DNA from: Phaseolus vulgaris
Taxonomy: Eukaryota; Streptophyta; Magnoliopsida; Fabales; Fabaceae
Reading direction: 5' to 3'
NCBI RefSeq assembly: GCF_000499845.2
Contig: NC_023756.2
Span: forward strand, 33,107,406-33,171,405
Length of the DNA: 64,000 bases
Positions 33,306 through 44,948 of this stretch are shown here, piece by piece. The position numbers and the translations under genes are program-made. Under the pieces are notes generated by a model that was given only the letters and a program-made list of their open reading frames with translations, was not told the DNA's origin and ran no database searches. Every line of letters starts with the position of its first letter. Within the stretch, counting starts at the first letter, position 1.

Positions 33306-34018
33306 TGATGGCATTCCTATGAGCTCTTCTTGGATTTTGATGATGATGGGTGCGGAAGCTTGGTGGAGGAGAGTGGAACAAGGCCTTCCTAGGAAGTGTG
33401 GGTGCCTTGAAGGTGCATGAGGAGTAGTGAGGGTTGGAGTGGTTCGGCCATCTCCATTTGAGGGTGAAGATTGAAGACTAAAAACTTAATTCTAGAGAGA
33501 ATTTGGAAAGGGAGTAATTTGAATGGCACTTGGGCAGCATTTCATTACTCAAAATAGTCTTCAAAATTCAAGGTGTAGGCTCCTCCTTTTATAGGCTAAG
33601 GAAGACCATAATGCAACCCCAATGCTAATCAAAATGAAATGCAAATTACATCACATGGAGCACATGGTCGGTCCTAGTGGAGAATCCTTCTAGAACGTGA
33701 CCATATATTTGCCAAATATAGGTCAAGTCTCATGGAATCAAGTTTATGCTATTTACACTACACTTAATACTAAGCTACCCTTAATGGGCCTTCATGTAGC
33801 ATATACAAGTTGCTTTCTCTCCCATCCGTAGCTTGGTCATGGACCTAGTAATAGGTCCTAGACGCTCTCCCCTTCCTTTTAGACGCTCTCCCTCTAGACG
33901 CTCTCCACATTGTGCTAGACGCTCTCCACCTTGTCTTAGACACTCTTCACTTGGCTCTAGACGCTCTAAATTTGGCTCTTGTCTTTCATAGGGTGTTGAG
34001 CTTGGCCCTCTTCCATCA
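33306..34018 (-). mobile_element. Solo LTR of the nested-gypsy family
   Basis: On the minus strand it starts TGATGGAAGAGGGCC and ends GAATGCCATCA, like the 654-bp LTRs at 19152 and 23566. The TATA region (reverse complement of GGCTCCTCCTTTTATAGGCTAAGG, about 33577-33600) is nearly identical. The 5-bp duplications AATTC (33301-33305 and 34019-34023) are exact. At 713 bp it is longer than the nested copies, mainly because of the minisatellite at 33860-33975. No interior remains. Confidence 0.9.
33860..33975 (-). repeat. Minisatellite inside the solo LTR
   Basis: Six copies of a TAGACGCTCTCC-type unit with variable spacers of a few to about 15 bases. This block is absent from the two LTRs of the nested element, so it differs among family members. 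Confidence 0.8.
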
Positions 34019-34027
34019 AATTCTTTA

Positions 34028-34151
34028 GTACTATTATGATTTTTATTATACTTATTATTATTAATAATACTAATAATATTAATAATACTAATAATATTAA
34101 TAATACGAATATAATATTAATAATATGAATATAATATTCATAAGAATATAA
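34028..34151. repeat. AT-rich repeat preceding the second Helitron end
   Basis: TTATTAATAATACTAATAATATTAATAATAC-type repeats, the same class as 1-444. They directly precede the Helitron 5' end at 34152, as at 445. Confidence 0.8.
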
Positions 34152-34435
34152 TCTATACCTATATATAAAGGGGATTCCCCTCTTAATTGCTCTTCATTTT
34201 TTTCCCATTTTATCCTTATATTAATACTTATTTTTATTATTGTATTATGGTCATTGTGTCATTTTTTTTTCTACAATATTTGGTATACGTAGTGGAGACG
34301 ATTTTGAATTGAAAGAGAGGTGGAAGAGTGGTTTTGAATTAAAATAAATGTGGAGGAACAGTTATGAATTGAAAGAGAGGTGGATGAGCTGTTTGGTTTA
34401 TTTTCAAAATCAGTTACATTTTATTAATATTTTAT
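34152..34435 (+). mobile_element. Helitron 5' fragment, second copy
   Basis: TCTATACCTATATATAAAGGGGATTCCCCTC matches the start of the Helitron at 445, and similarity continues through the 30-bp repeat block (GAATTGAAAGAGAGGTGG). It is cut at about 34435 by the Tat LTR. No matching Helitron 3' end is in the window to the right, so the remainder was deleted or moved. Confidence 0.8.
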
Positions 34436-35251
34436 TGTACCGTCTCGGGGTGATCAACAAAAGGTCAAAGTCAAAGTCAACTCACGGAAGGACGTCGCCC
34501 CAATAAGACATCGCCCGAAGCATTTCGCAGAGAAGAGGGCCCACACGATGGAATAACCCTAAGTTGGGTGGCGGCGCTGTGGGATCCTCCGCACAGAATA
34601 AACGATCAAGTCAAAGGGGCACGTGGCAATGCCCACGTGCTCCTTAAAGATCTCCAAGCAAGGGTGCATGCATGACACGTGATTAATTAGGGCACCCAAA
34701 TAGTATGATGGCGCGAGAAATACAGTGCCTAAGTTAGAGCCCAAGTGGCTGCAAGGTTATTCATTGCACTCCAGATAAGGAAGTCCATAGGCCAGATGCG
34801 CTAAGATCCTAAGGATAGCGGTGCAAGGGCCTTCTCCAAGGAACCCTAGATAATAGCAGCAACACAAAGGTAAACCCTAGTTTTTCACCTATATAAAGGG
34901 CATGAAGAATCCTAGTAAGGTACGTTTTCACAGCTACACGAGTTTTAACCTAATTCTCATAAGTCACACAGAGCACAAACCCTAGTTGTCTTCGTAGCAC
35001 CCCACAGGGAGCACAAGGCAATTAGGGCAACACAGTTTTAGCCACACAGTTTCAGTCATTGAGATTATCATACAGTTTTCAGTCACTTTGGTGTTTCTCG
35101 CTAGTTGACTTGATCGTCGGAGTGCAAACGGCCGCGAGGGCGCCCCTTTGTTCACTTCTTTCAGGTACTCACAGACGGAGCAGGACGAAGGTGCCCTAGC
35201 TCACGAGGACAAGCCATGCACAAAGACGATCCCGGTCAACCGACAGGAACA
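34436..35251 (+). repeat. 5' LTR of Tat element 1
   Basis: It starts TGTACCGTCTCGGGG and ends GACAGGAACA, before TCTGGCACCCACCGTGGGG. The TATA box is TATATAAA at 34890-34897. It matches, in reverse complement, the LTR at 52987-53937. Confidence 0.8.
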
Positions 35252-35271
35252 TCTGGCACCCACCGTGGGGA
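35252..35271 (+). promoter_or_regulatory. Probable primer-binding region of Tat element 1
   Basis: TCTGGCACCCACCGTGGGGA directly after the LTR corresponds to the CCCACCGTGGGG stretch conserved at this place in Tat elements. Element 2 has TCAGGCGCCCACCGTGGGGC at 42835. I do not name the tRNA. Confidence 0.55.
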
Positions 35272-35354
35272 CGATATAAACATTGGTTCCACCACACAAG
35301 TTTTCAGTTCCAGTTCTCAAAACCCAGATAAGTTGAAAAGATCTTCAGAGAGCC

Positions 35355-36116
35355 ATGACCACCCGACCAGCACGCGCCAGGAGTGAAGAGATGACCCTGC
35401 AGCAACTCGTGGGTATGGTGCAAGGGCTACAGAATGCGATGGCAGCCTCAAAGGTGGAGCAGGAGCGCATGCAGGCAGATCTGGCAGCCTCCCAAGAAAG
35501 AAACGACGAGCTCCACCGTGCCAATGAGGAGTTACGCCGTGGATGGCGTAACAGAGACGAGCCTGAGGCCGCATCCCCACCCAGGGAATTCACAACACCG
35601 TTTTCACAGGCAATTCTGGAGACAGCGATTCCCAATACGTTCACGGGACCCAAAGCGACCTTCACGGGGGTGGAGGATCCTGAGGCACACCTCACGGCGT
35701 TCCACACACAAATGTTGTTGGTAGACGGTTAAGACGCCGTGAGGTGGAAGCTTTTCATGAGCACCTTGACGGGGATGGCTATGGATTGGTTCATCAGCCT
35801 CACAGAGGGCCACGTCACGTCCTTCGCCCAACTTTCACAACTATTCAGAGAGCAGTATCTAGCCAACATAACTCCCGCCCCAGTCTCATATGATCTTTCC
35901 GACGTTAAGCAGTTCCAAGGCGAAACCCTAAAAGAGTACATAAGCCGTTATGGGGCACAAGTGGTGAAAGTAGGCACCACGGAGGAACCCATGATCGTGT
36001 ATGCATTCAGGAAGGGGGTACGTCCCGGATCTTTTAGTAAAATGCTCAACTGCAGTTGCCCAAAAACTTTCGCTGAAATAAGGCGACGAGCGGTAGAGCA
36101 TTGCCTCAGAAGGTGA
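35355..36116 (+). pseudogene. Tat element 1 gag, N-terminal part
   Basis: It starts MTTRPARAR with a predicted coiled coil (VEQERMQADLAASQER), then the retrotransposon gag core (VEDPEAHLTAFHTQ, MDWFISL, LKEYISRYG). An in-frame TAA lies at 35730-35732, and a one-base frameshift near 36100 ends the frame at 36114-36116. Element 2 aligns through both sites without either lesion. Confidence 0.8.
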
Positions 36117-37610
36117 GGCATACAAGAAGTGCACGACCGCTGCACCCGCGCGTCCCAAGGCACAGATACGTACGCAACCTGTTAGGGTTCACCAAGCCGC
36201 CATGGAGAGAAAACACTTAGACAGGAAGCGCGCCTACGAGCCAAGGAGGACCCAGCCTAGGGGTCGAGCAGAGGAAAGAAGAGAAGGGAACAGGCCACCG
36301 AGACACAACTTCGTGATGGAACTCAAAGATCTGATCGCGGTGCCCAACATAGCTGACAGGTTGAGGCCACCGGCGAAGTCTGACAAGATGCTAGGACCCC
36401 ACAAGGAATCATGGTGCGAGTTCCACGAAGCATTTGGGTATCATATTAACAATTGTTTAGCGTTGGGTCACCAATTGGACGAACTCGTGAAGAATGGCTT
36501 CCTGAAGGACTACTTGGTTGAGAAGCAGACGGGACAATCGTCAGTTCCGCAACCGGCAAGCGGCGAGGGACAGCAGCACGAGGTGCCCATCCACGGTGAG
36601 GTCCACACCATAGCGGGTGGGTTCTCGGGCGGTGGATGTACGACATCGCAACGTAAGAAGTATGCTAGGTCCATAATGTCGGTGGAGGCTTTTGAGGATC
36701 ATTCGCCCGATGTGGACATCACGTTCACCAAAGAAGATCTCAGGGATGTTGTGCCCCACGACAACGATCCCATCGTGATCACACTCGTCACGGCGGGAAG
36801 GATGGTTCATCGAGCACTGGTCGATCAAGGGAGCTCGGCAGATATGATGTTCTGGCCAACTTTCAAAAAGTTACAGTTCTCCCCAGACCATCTGAGGCCA
36901 TATGGGGGCTGCCTATACGGCTTTGCTGGTGACCAAGTGGAGGTCAGGGGGTACATTGAGTTAAGAACGACATTCACGGATGGGGCGGTGTCGCGACCAG
37001 AGAAGATCAGGTACCTGGTCGTGAATGCCCCCTCGGCATACAACGTCCTGTTAGGAAGGCCAACGCTCAATAGGATAGGAGTTGTGCCCTCCACTAGGCA
37101 TATGAAGGTCAAATTACCTTCGATGGAAGGGGTGGTTATCACCATCCGCTCTGATCAAAAGGAGGCAAAGAAGTGCTATGAAAACAGCCTCAGAAATAGG
37201 CGATCAGTGTGCCATGTAAGCACAACGCCACCCCTTGGTGCAAGTCCCGGCCAGGAGGACCGGCGAGTAGGCACAACACTTCAAGTAATCGCTGAGGGGG
37301 ATGCGACGATGCCAGATGTGGCGAGCATCGCAGGGATAGAGGAAGAAGGTGACCGCCTGGAGACCACCAGGGAGTTAGGAATCGCAAGGGCGGTCATCGC
37401 CAGTGAAAGGAGGCCCCAGCCGGTCAAGGATTGGCTCGAGAAGGAGATCGGAGGAAAGACATTCAAGCTGGGAAAAACCCTAGATGACGAAACGCGGGAT
37501 CAGATCGCCAAGGTAATAAGTAGACATCTGGATGCGTTTGCGTGGTCCGCCTCAGATATGCCGGGGATTGATCCCGACCTCTTGTCCCATTGTTTGGCAA
37601 TGGACCCCAA
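36117..37610 (+). pseudogene. Tat element 1 gag C-terminus and protease
   Basis: In the shifted frame, the basic Arg-rich tail and CEFHEAFGYHINNC (a reduced CCHC-like knuckle) are followed by HTIAGGFSGGG and the protease motif VDQGSSADMMFW, with Gln where most retropepsins have Thr or Ser (DTG/DSG). The downstream NVLLGRPTLNRIG fits the second protease motif. The frame then reaches DAFAWSASDMPGIDP, the RT linker, and is lost by frameshift near 37600. Confidence 0.82.
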
Positions 37611-39510
37611 GTCAAGCAAGTCCGTCAAAGAAGGAGGAAGTTCAATGAAGAAAGAAGGCAGGCGATTAGGGAGGAAACACAGAAACTCCTATCCGCAGGC
37701 CACATTAAGGAAGTACAGTATCCGGAATGGCTTGCTATTGTTGTGTTGGTAAGAAGAGCAACGGGAGATGGTGAATGTGCGTCGATTTCATAGATCTGAA
37801 CAAGGCGTGTCCAAAGGATTCCTACCCTTTGCCCAGCATAGATGCCTGGTAGACAATGCAGCAAGGTGCAAACTGTTAAGTTTCTTGGATGCCTTCTCGG
37901 GGTACAACCAGATAAAGATGCACCCCATGGATGAGGAAAAAATTTCCTTCATGACAGAAAAGTCGTGCTATTGTTACAGGGTGATGCCCTTTGGGCTGAA
38001 GAACGCGGGAGCCACGTATCAGAGGCTAATGGATAAAGTGCTCGCGCCCATGCTAGGGAGGAACGTACAAGCTTATGTCGACGACATGGTCGTGACATCC
38101 CCGGAAAAGAATCGGCACGTTGCCGATCTAGAGGAACTATTCGCTACGATAGCCAGGTACAGGCGGAAGCTAAACCTCGAGAAGTGCATTTTCGGCGTAG
38201 AAGCGGGAAAATTCTTGGGTTTCCTCTTAACCGAAAGAGGAATCGAGGCGAATCCTGATAAGTGTGCTGCCATCCTGGCAATGAGAAGCCATGCCACTGT
38301 CAAGGAGGTACAACAGCTTACAGGCCGGATGGCTGCCCTGTCGCGGTTCGTATCTGCCAATGGGGAGAGGGGCCACCCGTATTTCCAGTGTTTGAAAAGA
38401 AATAACAGGTTTGTCCGGACGAGAGAGTGTGAAGAGGCTTTCGTGAAACTCAAGGAGTACTTGGCGAGCCTGCCGGTTCTGTGCAAACCCCAAGTGGGAA
38501 CGCCCCTCAAGTTATACTTCGCCGTTACTAAAAGGGCGTTGAGCGCGGTGCTCGTACAAGAACAAGACCAAATTCAGAAACCTATCTACTTCGTCAGTAA
38601 GGTGTTACAAGGTCTGGAAGTGAGATACCAAGCCTTAGAGAAAGCGACGCTGACAGTTGTGTTTTCAGCGAGAAGGGTACGACATTACTTCCAGAGCTTC
38701 GAAGTATGGGTGATGACTGGCTTGCCCATCCAAAAGGTTCTAAAGAAATCGGATGTAGCTGGAAGGATGGTAAAATGGGCGGTGGAGTTGTCAGAGTTTG
38801 ACGTCAAGTACGAACCCCGAGGACCGATTAAAGGGCAAATCTTCGCCGACTTTGTGGTCGAGCTGTCCGCTGAGACGACGCATAACGCCGGAAGTGATGA
38901 TCGTTGGGTACTCTCGGTTGATGGGTCGTCCAACCAGCTAGGTATTGGGGCTGGAGTCATTTTGGAAGGACCCAACGGTGTGTTAATAGAACAATCCCTG
39001 AGGTTTGCCTTCAAAGCCAGCAATAATCAGGCGGAATATGAGGCGTTGATTGTCGGTATCCTTTTGGCAAAGGAAATGGGGGCGAAGGCACTGATGGCCA
39101 AGAGCGACTCTCTGCTGATCACCGGGCAGGTGACCGGCGAATTCCAGGCCAAGGATCCACAAATGGCGGCTTACCTAGAGTATGTACAGGAGCTGAGAAG
39201 TTTTTTTGCCTTGTTTGAAGTGGTGCATGTACCAAGGGAGCAGAATGCCCGAGCTGACTTGCTTGCCAAGCTCGCCAGTTTAGGCAAGGGGGGCAGGCAG
39301 AGGACTGTTATACAAGAAACTCTAAAGACACCTCGGGCGTTCGCAGCAGACCACCAGGTTCTTCAAGTTTGCAAGTCAACGGAAGGGATAGCAAGGAGTC
39401 ATCGATCGTTAACTCAGGAAACCTTGGAGCACCGAGATTTAGGGCGCACCCAGTGGAGGAAGCGAAGACAACGCGAGTTTGCGCCGTTTACCAACCAGAT
39501 ACGTGGATAA
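37590..39510 (+). pseudogene. Tat element 1 RT and dual RNase H
   Basis: RT starts in one frame (RRRKFNEERR, PEWLAIVVLV) and shifts again near 37760. The longer frame carries DAFSGYNQI, FGLKNAGATYQ and the YVDD box (AYVDDMVV). The gypsy RNase H follows (YFAVTKRALSAV, ALEKATLTVVF), then a second archaeal-type RNase H (WVLSVDGSSN, GVILEGP, NNQAEYEAL). Element 2 encodes the same region without the frameshifts. Confidence 0.87.
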
Positions 39511-40730
39511 CACCATACCAGCGGTACATAGTAGACAGCGTCCTCCCAATAGATCCAAAAGAGGCCAGAAAGATAAAGAAAAGCTCCAGCAAGTTCACCT
39601 TGATCGATGGGGAGCTGTACAGGTTCGGATTTACACACCCCCTATTAGTGTGTGTGCATGGAGAGAAGTGCGTAAGAATTATGACTGAACTCCACGAGGG
39701 AATCTGCGGAAGCCACATCGGAGGTCGAGCCCTGGCAACGAGAACTCTCCGCGCGGGCTATTATTAGCCAAACATGAGGGAAGATTGCAAAGAATACGCA
39801 CAACGTTGCAAACAATGCCAGCAACACGCTGATTGGCACAAGGCGCCCCTAGAAGAGCTAAAGTCAAAATATAGCCCCTGGCCATTTCATACAGGGGGAA
39901 TCGATATACTGGGGCCCTTTCCGTTGGCAATCAGGCAAGTGAAGTACTTAGTCGTAGCGATCGAGTACTTCACGAAATGGATTGAAGCGGAACCAGTAGC
40001 CCAGATCACCGCACACAAGATTCAGAATTTCGTATGGAAGAACATCGTGTGTCGTTTTGGTGTACCCAAGCGTTTGGTATCAGATAATGGGACTCAATTC
40101 GCAAGTCACTTATTGAAGAAACTGTGCGAGGATATTGGGACGCAACAGGTGTTTGCTTATGTGGAGCACCCACAAACGAATGGGCAAGTGGAGTCGGCCA
40201 ATCGGGTTTTGCTGAGAGGACTGAAGAGGAGGTTGGAGAAAGCCAAGGGGTCCTGGGCTGAGGAAGTCCCCCGCATAGTATGGGCATATCATACTACCGA
40301 ACAATCGGGAACCCACGAAACCCCGTTCAGCTTGGTATATGGGTGCGACGCGATGATCCCAGTCGAAATCCAGAGAAGCTCGCCAAGATTCCAGAACTTT
40401 GTAGCAGAAGACTCGAACGCCGAAAGGAGAATGAATTTGGATTTGCTAGACGAAGTCAGGGAGGAGGCAAGGGTAAAAGCCGAAGCAGTAAAAACAAGAG
40501 TGGAACGTAAGTACAACTCCCGGATGAAATCAAGGCGATTCAGAGATGGCGACCTGGTGATGAGGAAGGCCCACTAGTACGATATAGAGAACAAGCTATC
40601 GCCCAAGTGGACGGGACCGTTCAGGGTAATCGAGGCACTCGGAAATGGTGCTTACCGCCTAGAAACACTGGAAGGAGGGGCGATTCCTCGCACTTGGAAT
40701 GCCACCCATCTCAAGTGTTATTACAGTTGA
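39440..40730 (+). pseudogene. Tat element 1 integrase
   Basis: After another frame change near 39440 the frame has DTWITPYQRY, the HHCC zinc region (LHEGICGSHIGGR, then CKQCQQHADW) and the core Asp-Asp-Glu (GIDILGPFP, VSDNGTQF, NGQVESANR). Two in-frame TAG stops lie at 39765-39767 (Trp codon in element 2) and about 40574-40579 (Gln codon in element 2). The C-terminal domain ends WNATHLK near 40730. No chromodomain. Confidence 0.85.
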
Positions 40731-42023
40731 AACATTGTAAGTAGCAATAAAACAGTTTTTCAAGGGGGCACTCTTTTTCCCTGAAGAGGGTTTTTTAACG
40801 AGGTCACCCAATAAAAAAGGTTTTAAAAAAAAAGTTAGTAAAGTTTTAAAGTTTCCCAGTTGTTAAGTTTGCATGCTCATCGTTTTTAAGCGTTTGGAAA
40901 GAAACTTCATCATCTTTGTTTAATTTAAGGCAAATTCAGATCACATGCATTCTGGGTAAGGTTTTAAAGCGTAATGTTTAGGACCCTCATCGCCACCTGG
41001 CGATCGGAGGTGAAAGTCAAGTTTTAAATCCTACTCGCCTAGAGCGAGTATAGGCGAGAGTTCATAACAAGATAACAGTTAAAACCCGGGCGTCTAGTCC
41101 TTGAGCAGGGGTTAAGGGATTCCTTCGGGACGCCCCTCCACAAGTATGAATAGCTAGCCCCGGTACCATATGAGATTAAAAGTCCTCAGTGCATCCAGGC
41201 AGACCCTGGGCAAGTTGAGGCACCAGAGAAACCTCTCCTCACCCTCGAGTGAGTTCGGGCAAAAGTCCTCAGTGCATCCAGGCAGACCCCTGGGCAAGTT
41301 GAGGCACAGTAAAAGGTCCTTCTCACCCCGAATAAGTTTAGACAAGAAAAGATTAAAGGGCCCTACTCGCCGCGAATGAGCACGGGCGAGATGAGATTGA
41401 AAGTCCTCAGTACATCCAGGGAAAAGGTAGCCCCTGGGCAAGTTGAGGCACCAGAGAAAATCCTTCTCACCCTCGAGTGAGATCAGGCGAGATGAAACCG
41501 AAAAGTCAGGGGTGTTGACAGTCTCAAGTACGAGAAAGGAGGGTTGGAGGAGAACTCTGTTCCCTCGAATGAGACACCAATATTGACCTAGTAAGGCCAG
41601 TTAAGTTAGAAGTTAAAAGGTGGTAGGAGAGGTTCGCAGAGGGCACCCCACCACCCAAGTCATTGGTCTGAAACCCAGGGAGGTAGAGAAGGATCCAAAA
41701 GGCAACTCTCTTCCCATATGAGCAAAGATAAAATCAGGAGGTGACCCCATGGGGACGTCCTCAGTTAAGAAGAAGGTGGCGTCGCCAGAAGCCCATTACA
41801 CGAAAATGAAACAGAGTAGGATTGCATGGCAAGGGCCCACGTCAGCAAAGTTCCCGGCGACAACGTAGAAATGTCTTTGGCCCTTGGTAGATTGGACGAG
41901 AAAGGGTACAGATATCAAGGTCGACCTAAGCCTTTTTTACCGGGTAAGTGATGTTGTGTTAGATGTTATTGTTTCAGGTTAACCGTTTGTTTAAGTTGAG
42001 AAGGCTTGCTGAAAGTTGAGTAC
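40731..42023 (+). repeat. Tat element 1 3' region with tandem repeats
   Basis: It begins with the conserved CAAGGGGGCACTCTTTTTCCC block, also after element 2 pol, then GCGAGT-rich repeats. From about 41170 to 41490 there are three copies of AAAGTCCTCAGTGCATCCAGG plus CTGGGCAAGTTGAGGCACCAG. No gene seen. From about 41500 to 42023 it is unique, with no antisense ORF, so that part is missing or lies beyond element 2. Confidence 0.7.
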
Positions 42024-42834
42024 TGTACCGCCATGGTAGTCGGAAGTGATGACGTGGCACCAAGCTACAGTATAGGCGTGTTGACAAGGCGCCAGATTTG
42101 CAGAGGGGAAGGAAGTCGGGGGGTTCGTGTAGTCGCCAGTTATTAAGTTGGCGTGCTCCGATCTCCAGCATACCAGGCGATCGCCCAGTTGAAGATGAAG
42201 TCGCCAGATGTAAACTCAGGCGACCAAGTGACCAGAGATCGCCAGAGCAAGCACATCGCCGAAGATGAAGGTGGTGCAGATTATGAAGGCGGCCGGCGAG
42301 ACCACAGGGAAGGTGTACGAGAGCACCCTACTCGCCAATTCCAGTAGAGATCGCGCTCCCAAGTTAGCTATGCAATGGGTAGTACCATGCATAAGTAACT
42401 TAGCCAAAAGAGAGTCAGAAGCCGCGCCCAAGTCAAGAAGGCTCCAGATGGTGGCACGTGTACGACTGGATGCGAGCCACGTGTTCAGGTCTGTAACTGC
42501 CAGGAGAGAGAAAGTGACCAGGTATATAAGAGTTCTCAACGAACTTCTGAGGTACGCACGTTCAGATGATACTCTTTACGCTTGCGAGTTCTTGAGCATA
42601 CTGTGAGAGAGAACATTGCACGGTTCCTTGAGAGTTCTAGAGTGTTCTTGCTCTTAGTATTTGGTGGTTCGGTCACTGACTTGGGCGTTGGAGTGCGATC
42701 AGCCGCAGCGGCGCCGCTCTATTCTTTTGCAGGTTCTTGAGGTGGATCTTGAAGAAGGACGGAGGTTTGAAGTGGTGCACACGTCGATCCTTTGACGAGG
42801 CAGGTTCCAACGTTCTGGTCAACAGGCAGGATCA
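42024..42834 (+). repeat. 5' LTR of Tat element 2
   Basis: TGTACCGCC start, TATA box TATATAAG at 42523-42530, end CAGGCAGGATCA, then TCAGGCGCCCACCGTGGGG. It contains many CGCCAG-type repeats at 42170-42300. Boundaries are deduced from the TG/CA ends and comparison with element 1; no second copy confirms them. Confidence 0.7.
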
Positions 42835-43247
42835 TCAGGCGCCCACCGTGGGGCCGTGTAAAACCTGTTCCCATCCGCAGCGTGAGTTCTTGGAGGTTTT
42901 CGTAGTTTTCTGCGTGGTTGTGTGCTGGTGCAACCATCGCTCGCTGTTCGTTTGAGATTCGTTCGGTGATTTCGCGTTTTCCACCGTTCGTCTGGATTTT
43001 TGTTCGGTGAAGTGAGGTTTTCTGCTGTTTACGCATGATTTGTTCGGTGGAGTTTGAGTTCTTTCGCTCGCTTGGTTATTCGTGGGGGAAGCGGTGGTTT
43101 CTGGTGGAGTTGCAGGTTTCTTTGGAGGTTCGCGGTGTTCTTGAGTTTTTTTTTGCGAAGTTTTGCGAGTTTCTGACCGATTGATCGCTTAATCAATCGT
43201 AGCTGAAGTAAGTGTTGTTCGCTGCATTCAGTGATTCGCCAAGTTTC

Positions 43248-44948
43248 ATGAGAAAAATGAGAAGCAATCGTTCAAGTCCAGTTGCGCCCGTCGCTGCTGA
43301 AGGCGCCGCCGCCATGACCTTGGCGTAGATGGTAGAGATTATGCGCTCCTTGCAGGCAACTGTGGAAGCCTCGCGCATAGAACAGGCGAGAATGCATGAG
43401 GACCTGGCCGCCTCTCGGGCCAGGAATGATGAGCTTAGCAAGGTGACTGAGGAGCTGCGTCAAGCTCTTCAGGAGCAGCAAGGGCGTTCTATTACTGAAG
43501 AGGTCGCGCCGTCGTCGCCACCTCGTGTTTTTCCCATGCCTTTCGATCAGGCGATTACTGACACGCCCATTCCTGCGAGTGTGGTTCCTGTTAAGGCTGT
43601 TTTTACTGGCGTGGAGGATCCTGAGGCTCATCTCACCACGTTCCATACGCAGATGATGCTGTCAGGGGGATCAGACGCCGTATACTGCAAGATGTTCGTG
43701 AACACACTCCAGGGAACGGCGTTGGAGTGGTTTGTGAGCCTGCCTAACGGTCACATTACCAATTTCCAGCAGTTCTCGAAGATTTTCGTCGAGCAGTACA
43801 TCGTGAACAAGGCACCGCCCAGGGTGTCTTACGATTTGTTTGATATAAGGCAATATCAGGGAGAGTCCCTCAGGGACTACTTGAATCGCTTTGGGGCGCA
43901 GATGGTCAGATCGCCGGCTAAGGATGAGGAAATGCTGGTCTATGCATTTAAGAAGGGCGTGCTGCCGGGACCATTCTGCGAGGCGTTGATCAAGGCACAC
44001 CCCGCCACGTTTGCAGAGGTTAGGCGACTTGCGGTGGCCCACATCGCCGACGAGAGTGAAGTCGCCGAGAAGAGAGGAAGCGTGGCTCCCACTAAGCCAC
44101 GCGCCCAGACCAGGATCCAGCCACAGAGGGTGCTGGAGACAGCGGCGGCCAGGAGGGATCAGAGGACTCGCCATCCTTATGATCCAAGGAAGAACAAGGG
44201 CAGGGGCCAAGGACGCCAGCAACCAGCACGCCGGGAATACAATCGCCCGCCTAAGCACAAGTTTGTCATGGGATTGGCGGACCTGATCGCCATTCCCAAT
44301 ATATCTGCCAGGTTGAAAGCGCCAGAGAAGGTGGGCGACAAGGTGCTGGGACCAAAGCCAGACGCCTGGTGTGAGTTTCACCAGGGCTTTGGCCATACAG
44401 TTGATTCGTGCTTAGCTTTAGGATACCAGCTCGACCATCTGGTTAAGAGCGGGTTCCTAAATGACTATCTGCTGGATAGGAGGACGGGGGGAGCGTCGAG
44501 CTCCCAGCCTGCAGGTGCTGAGGCTCAGCAGCACGAGATGCCCACGCACGGGGAAATCCACACCATTGCAGGAGGTTTCTCAGGAGGTGGATGCACCGCA
44601 TCACAGAGGAAGAGGTACGCGAGGTCTGTGATGACGGTGGATATGTTCGAAGACCACTCGCCAGAAGTGGATATCACATTCACCAAGCAAGATCTTCGGG
44701 ATGTTGTGCCTCATGACAACGATCCCATAGTGATTTCGCTGATCACAACAGGAAGAAAGGTCCACAGGGTGCTGGTGGACCAAGGAAGCTCTGCAGACGT
44801 GATGTTTTGGCCGACTTTCACGCAGTTGGAGCTGCCCCTTGACCAGCTGAGGCCCTATGGAGGGTGTTTGTATGGTTTCGCTGGTGACCAGGTGGAGGTC
44901 AGGGGGTACATAGAATTGAGGACAACGTTTACAAATGTGGCGGGTTGA
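43248..44948 (+). pseudogene. Tat element 2 Gag and protease
   Basis: ATG at 43248 (MRKMRSNRSS) opens the frame. An in-frame TAG at 43326-43328 is followed by an open stretch to TGA at 44946-44948. It shows an N-terminal coiled coil (RIEQARMHEDLAASRAR), the gag core (VEDPEAHLTTFHTQ, LEWFVSLPNGH, LRDYLNRFG), the Arg/Gln-rich basic tail, CEFHQGFGHTVDSC and the protease motif VDQGSSADVMFW. Gag would form particles. The unusual DQG is the same in element 1, so it is a family trait, not damage. Confidence 0.87.

Larger units (their letters stand above)
34436..42023 (+). mobile_element. Tat-lineage Ty3/gypsy element 1, decayed
   Basis: 5' LTR (34436-35251), leader, gag-pol remnants (35355-40730) with PR-RT-RH-aRH-IN, and the tandem-repeat 3' region (40731-42023). 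It lacks a chromodomain and has two RNase H domains, which define the Tat branch. No 3' LTR is seen. The sequence passes directly into the 5' LTR of element 2 at 42024, so either element 2 inserted here or the end is deleted. Several frameshifts and stops make it inactive. Confidence 0.85.
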
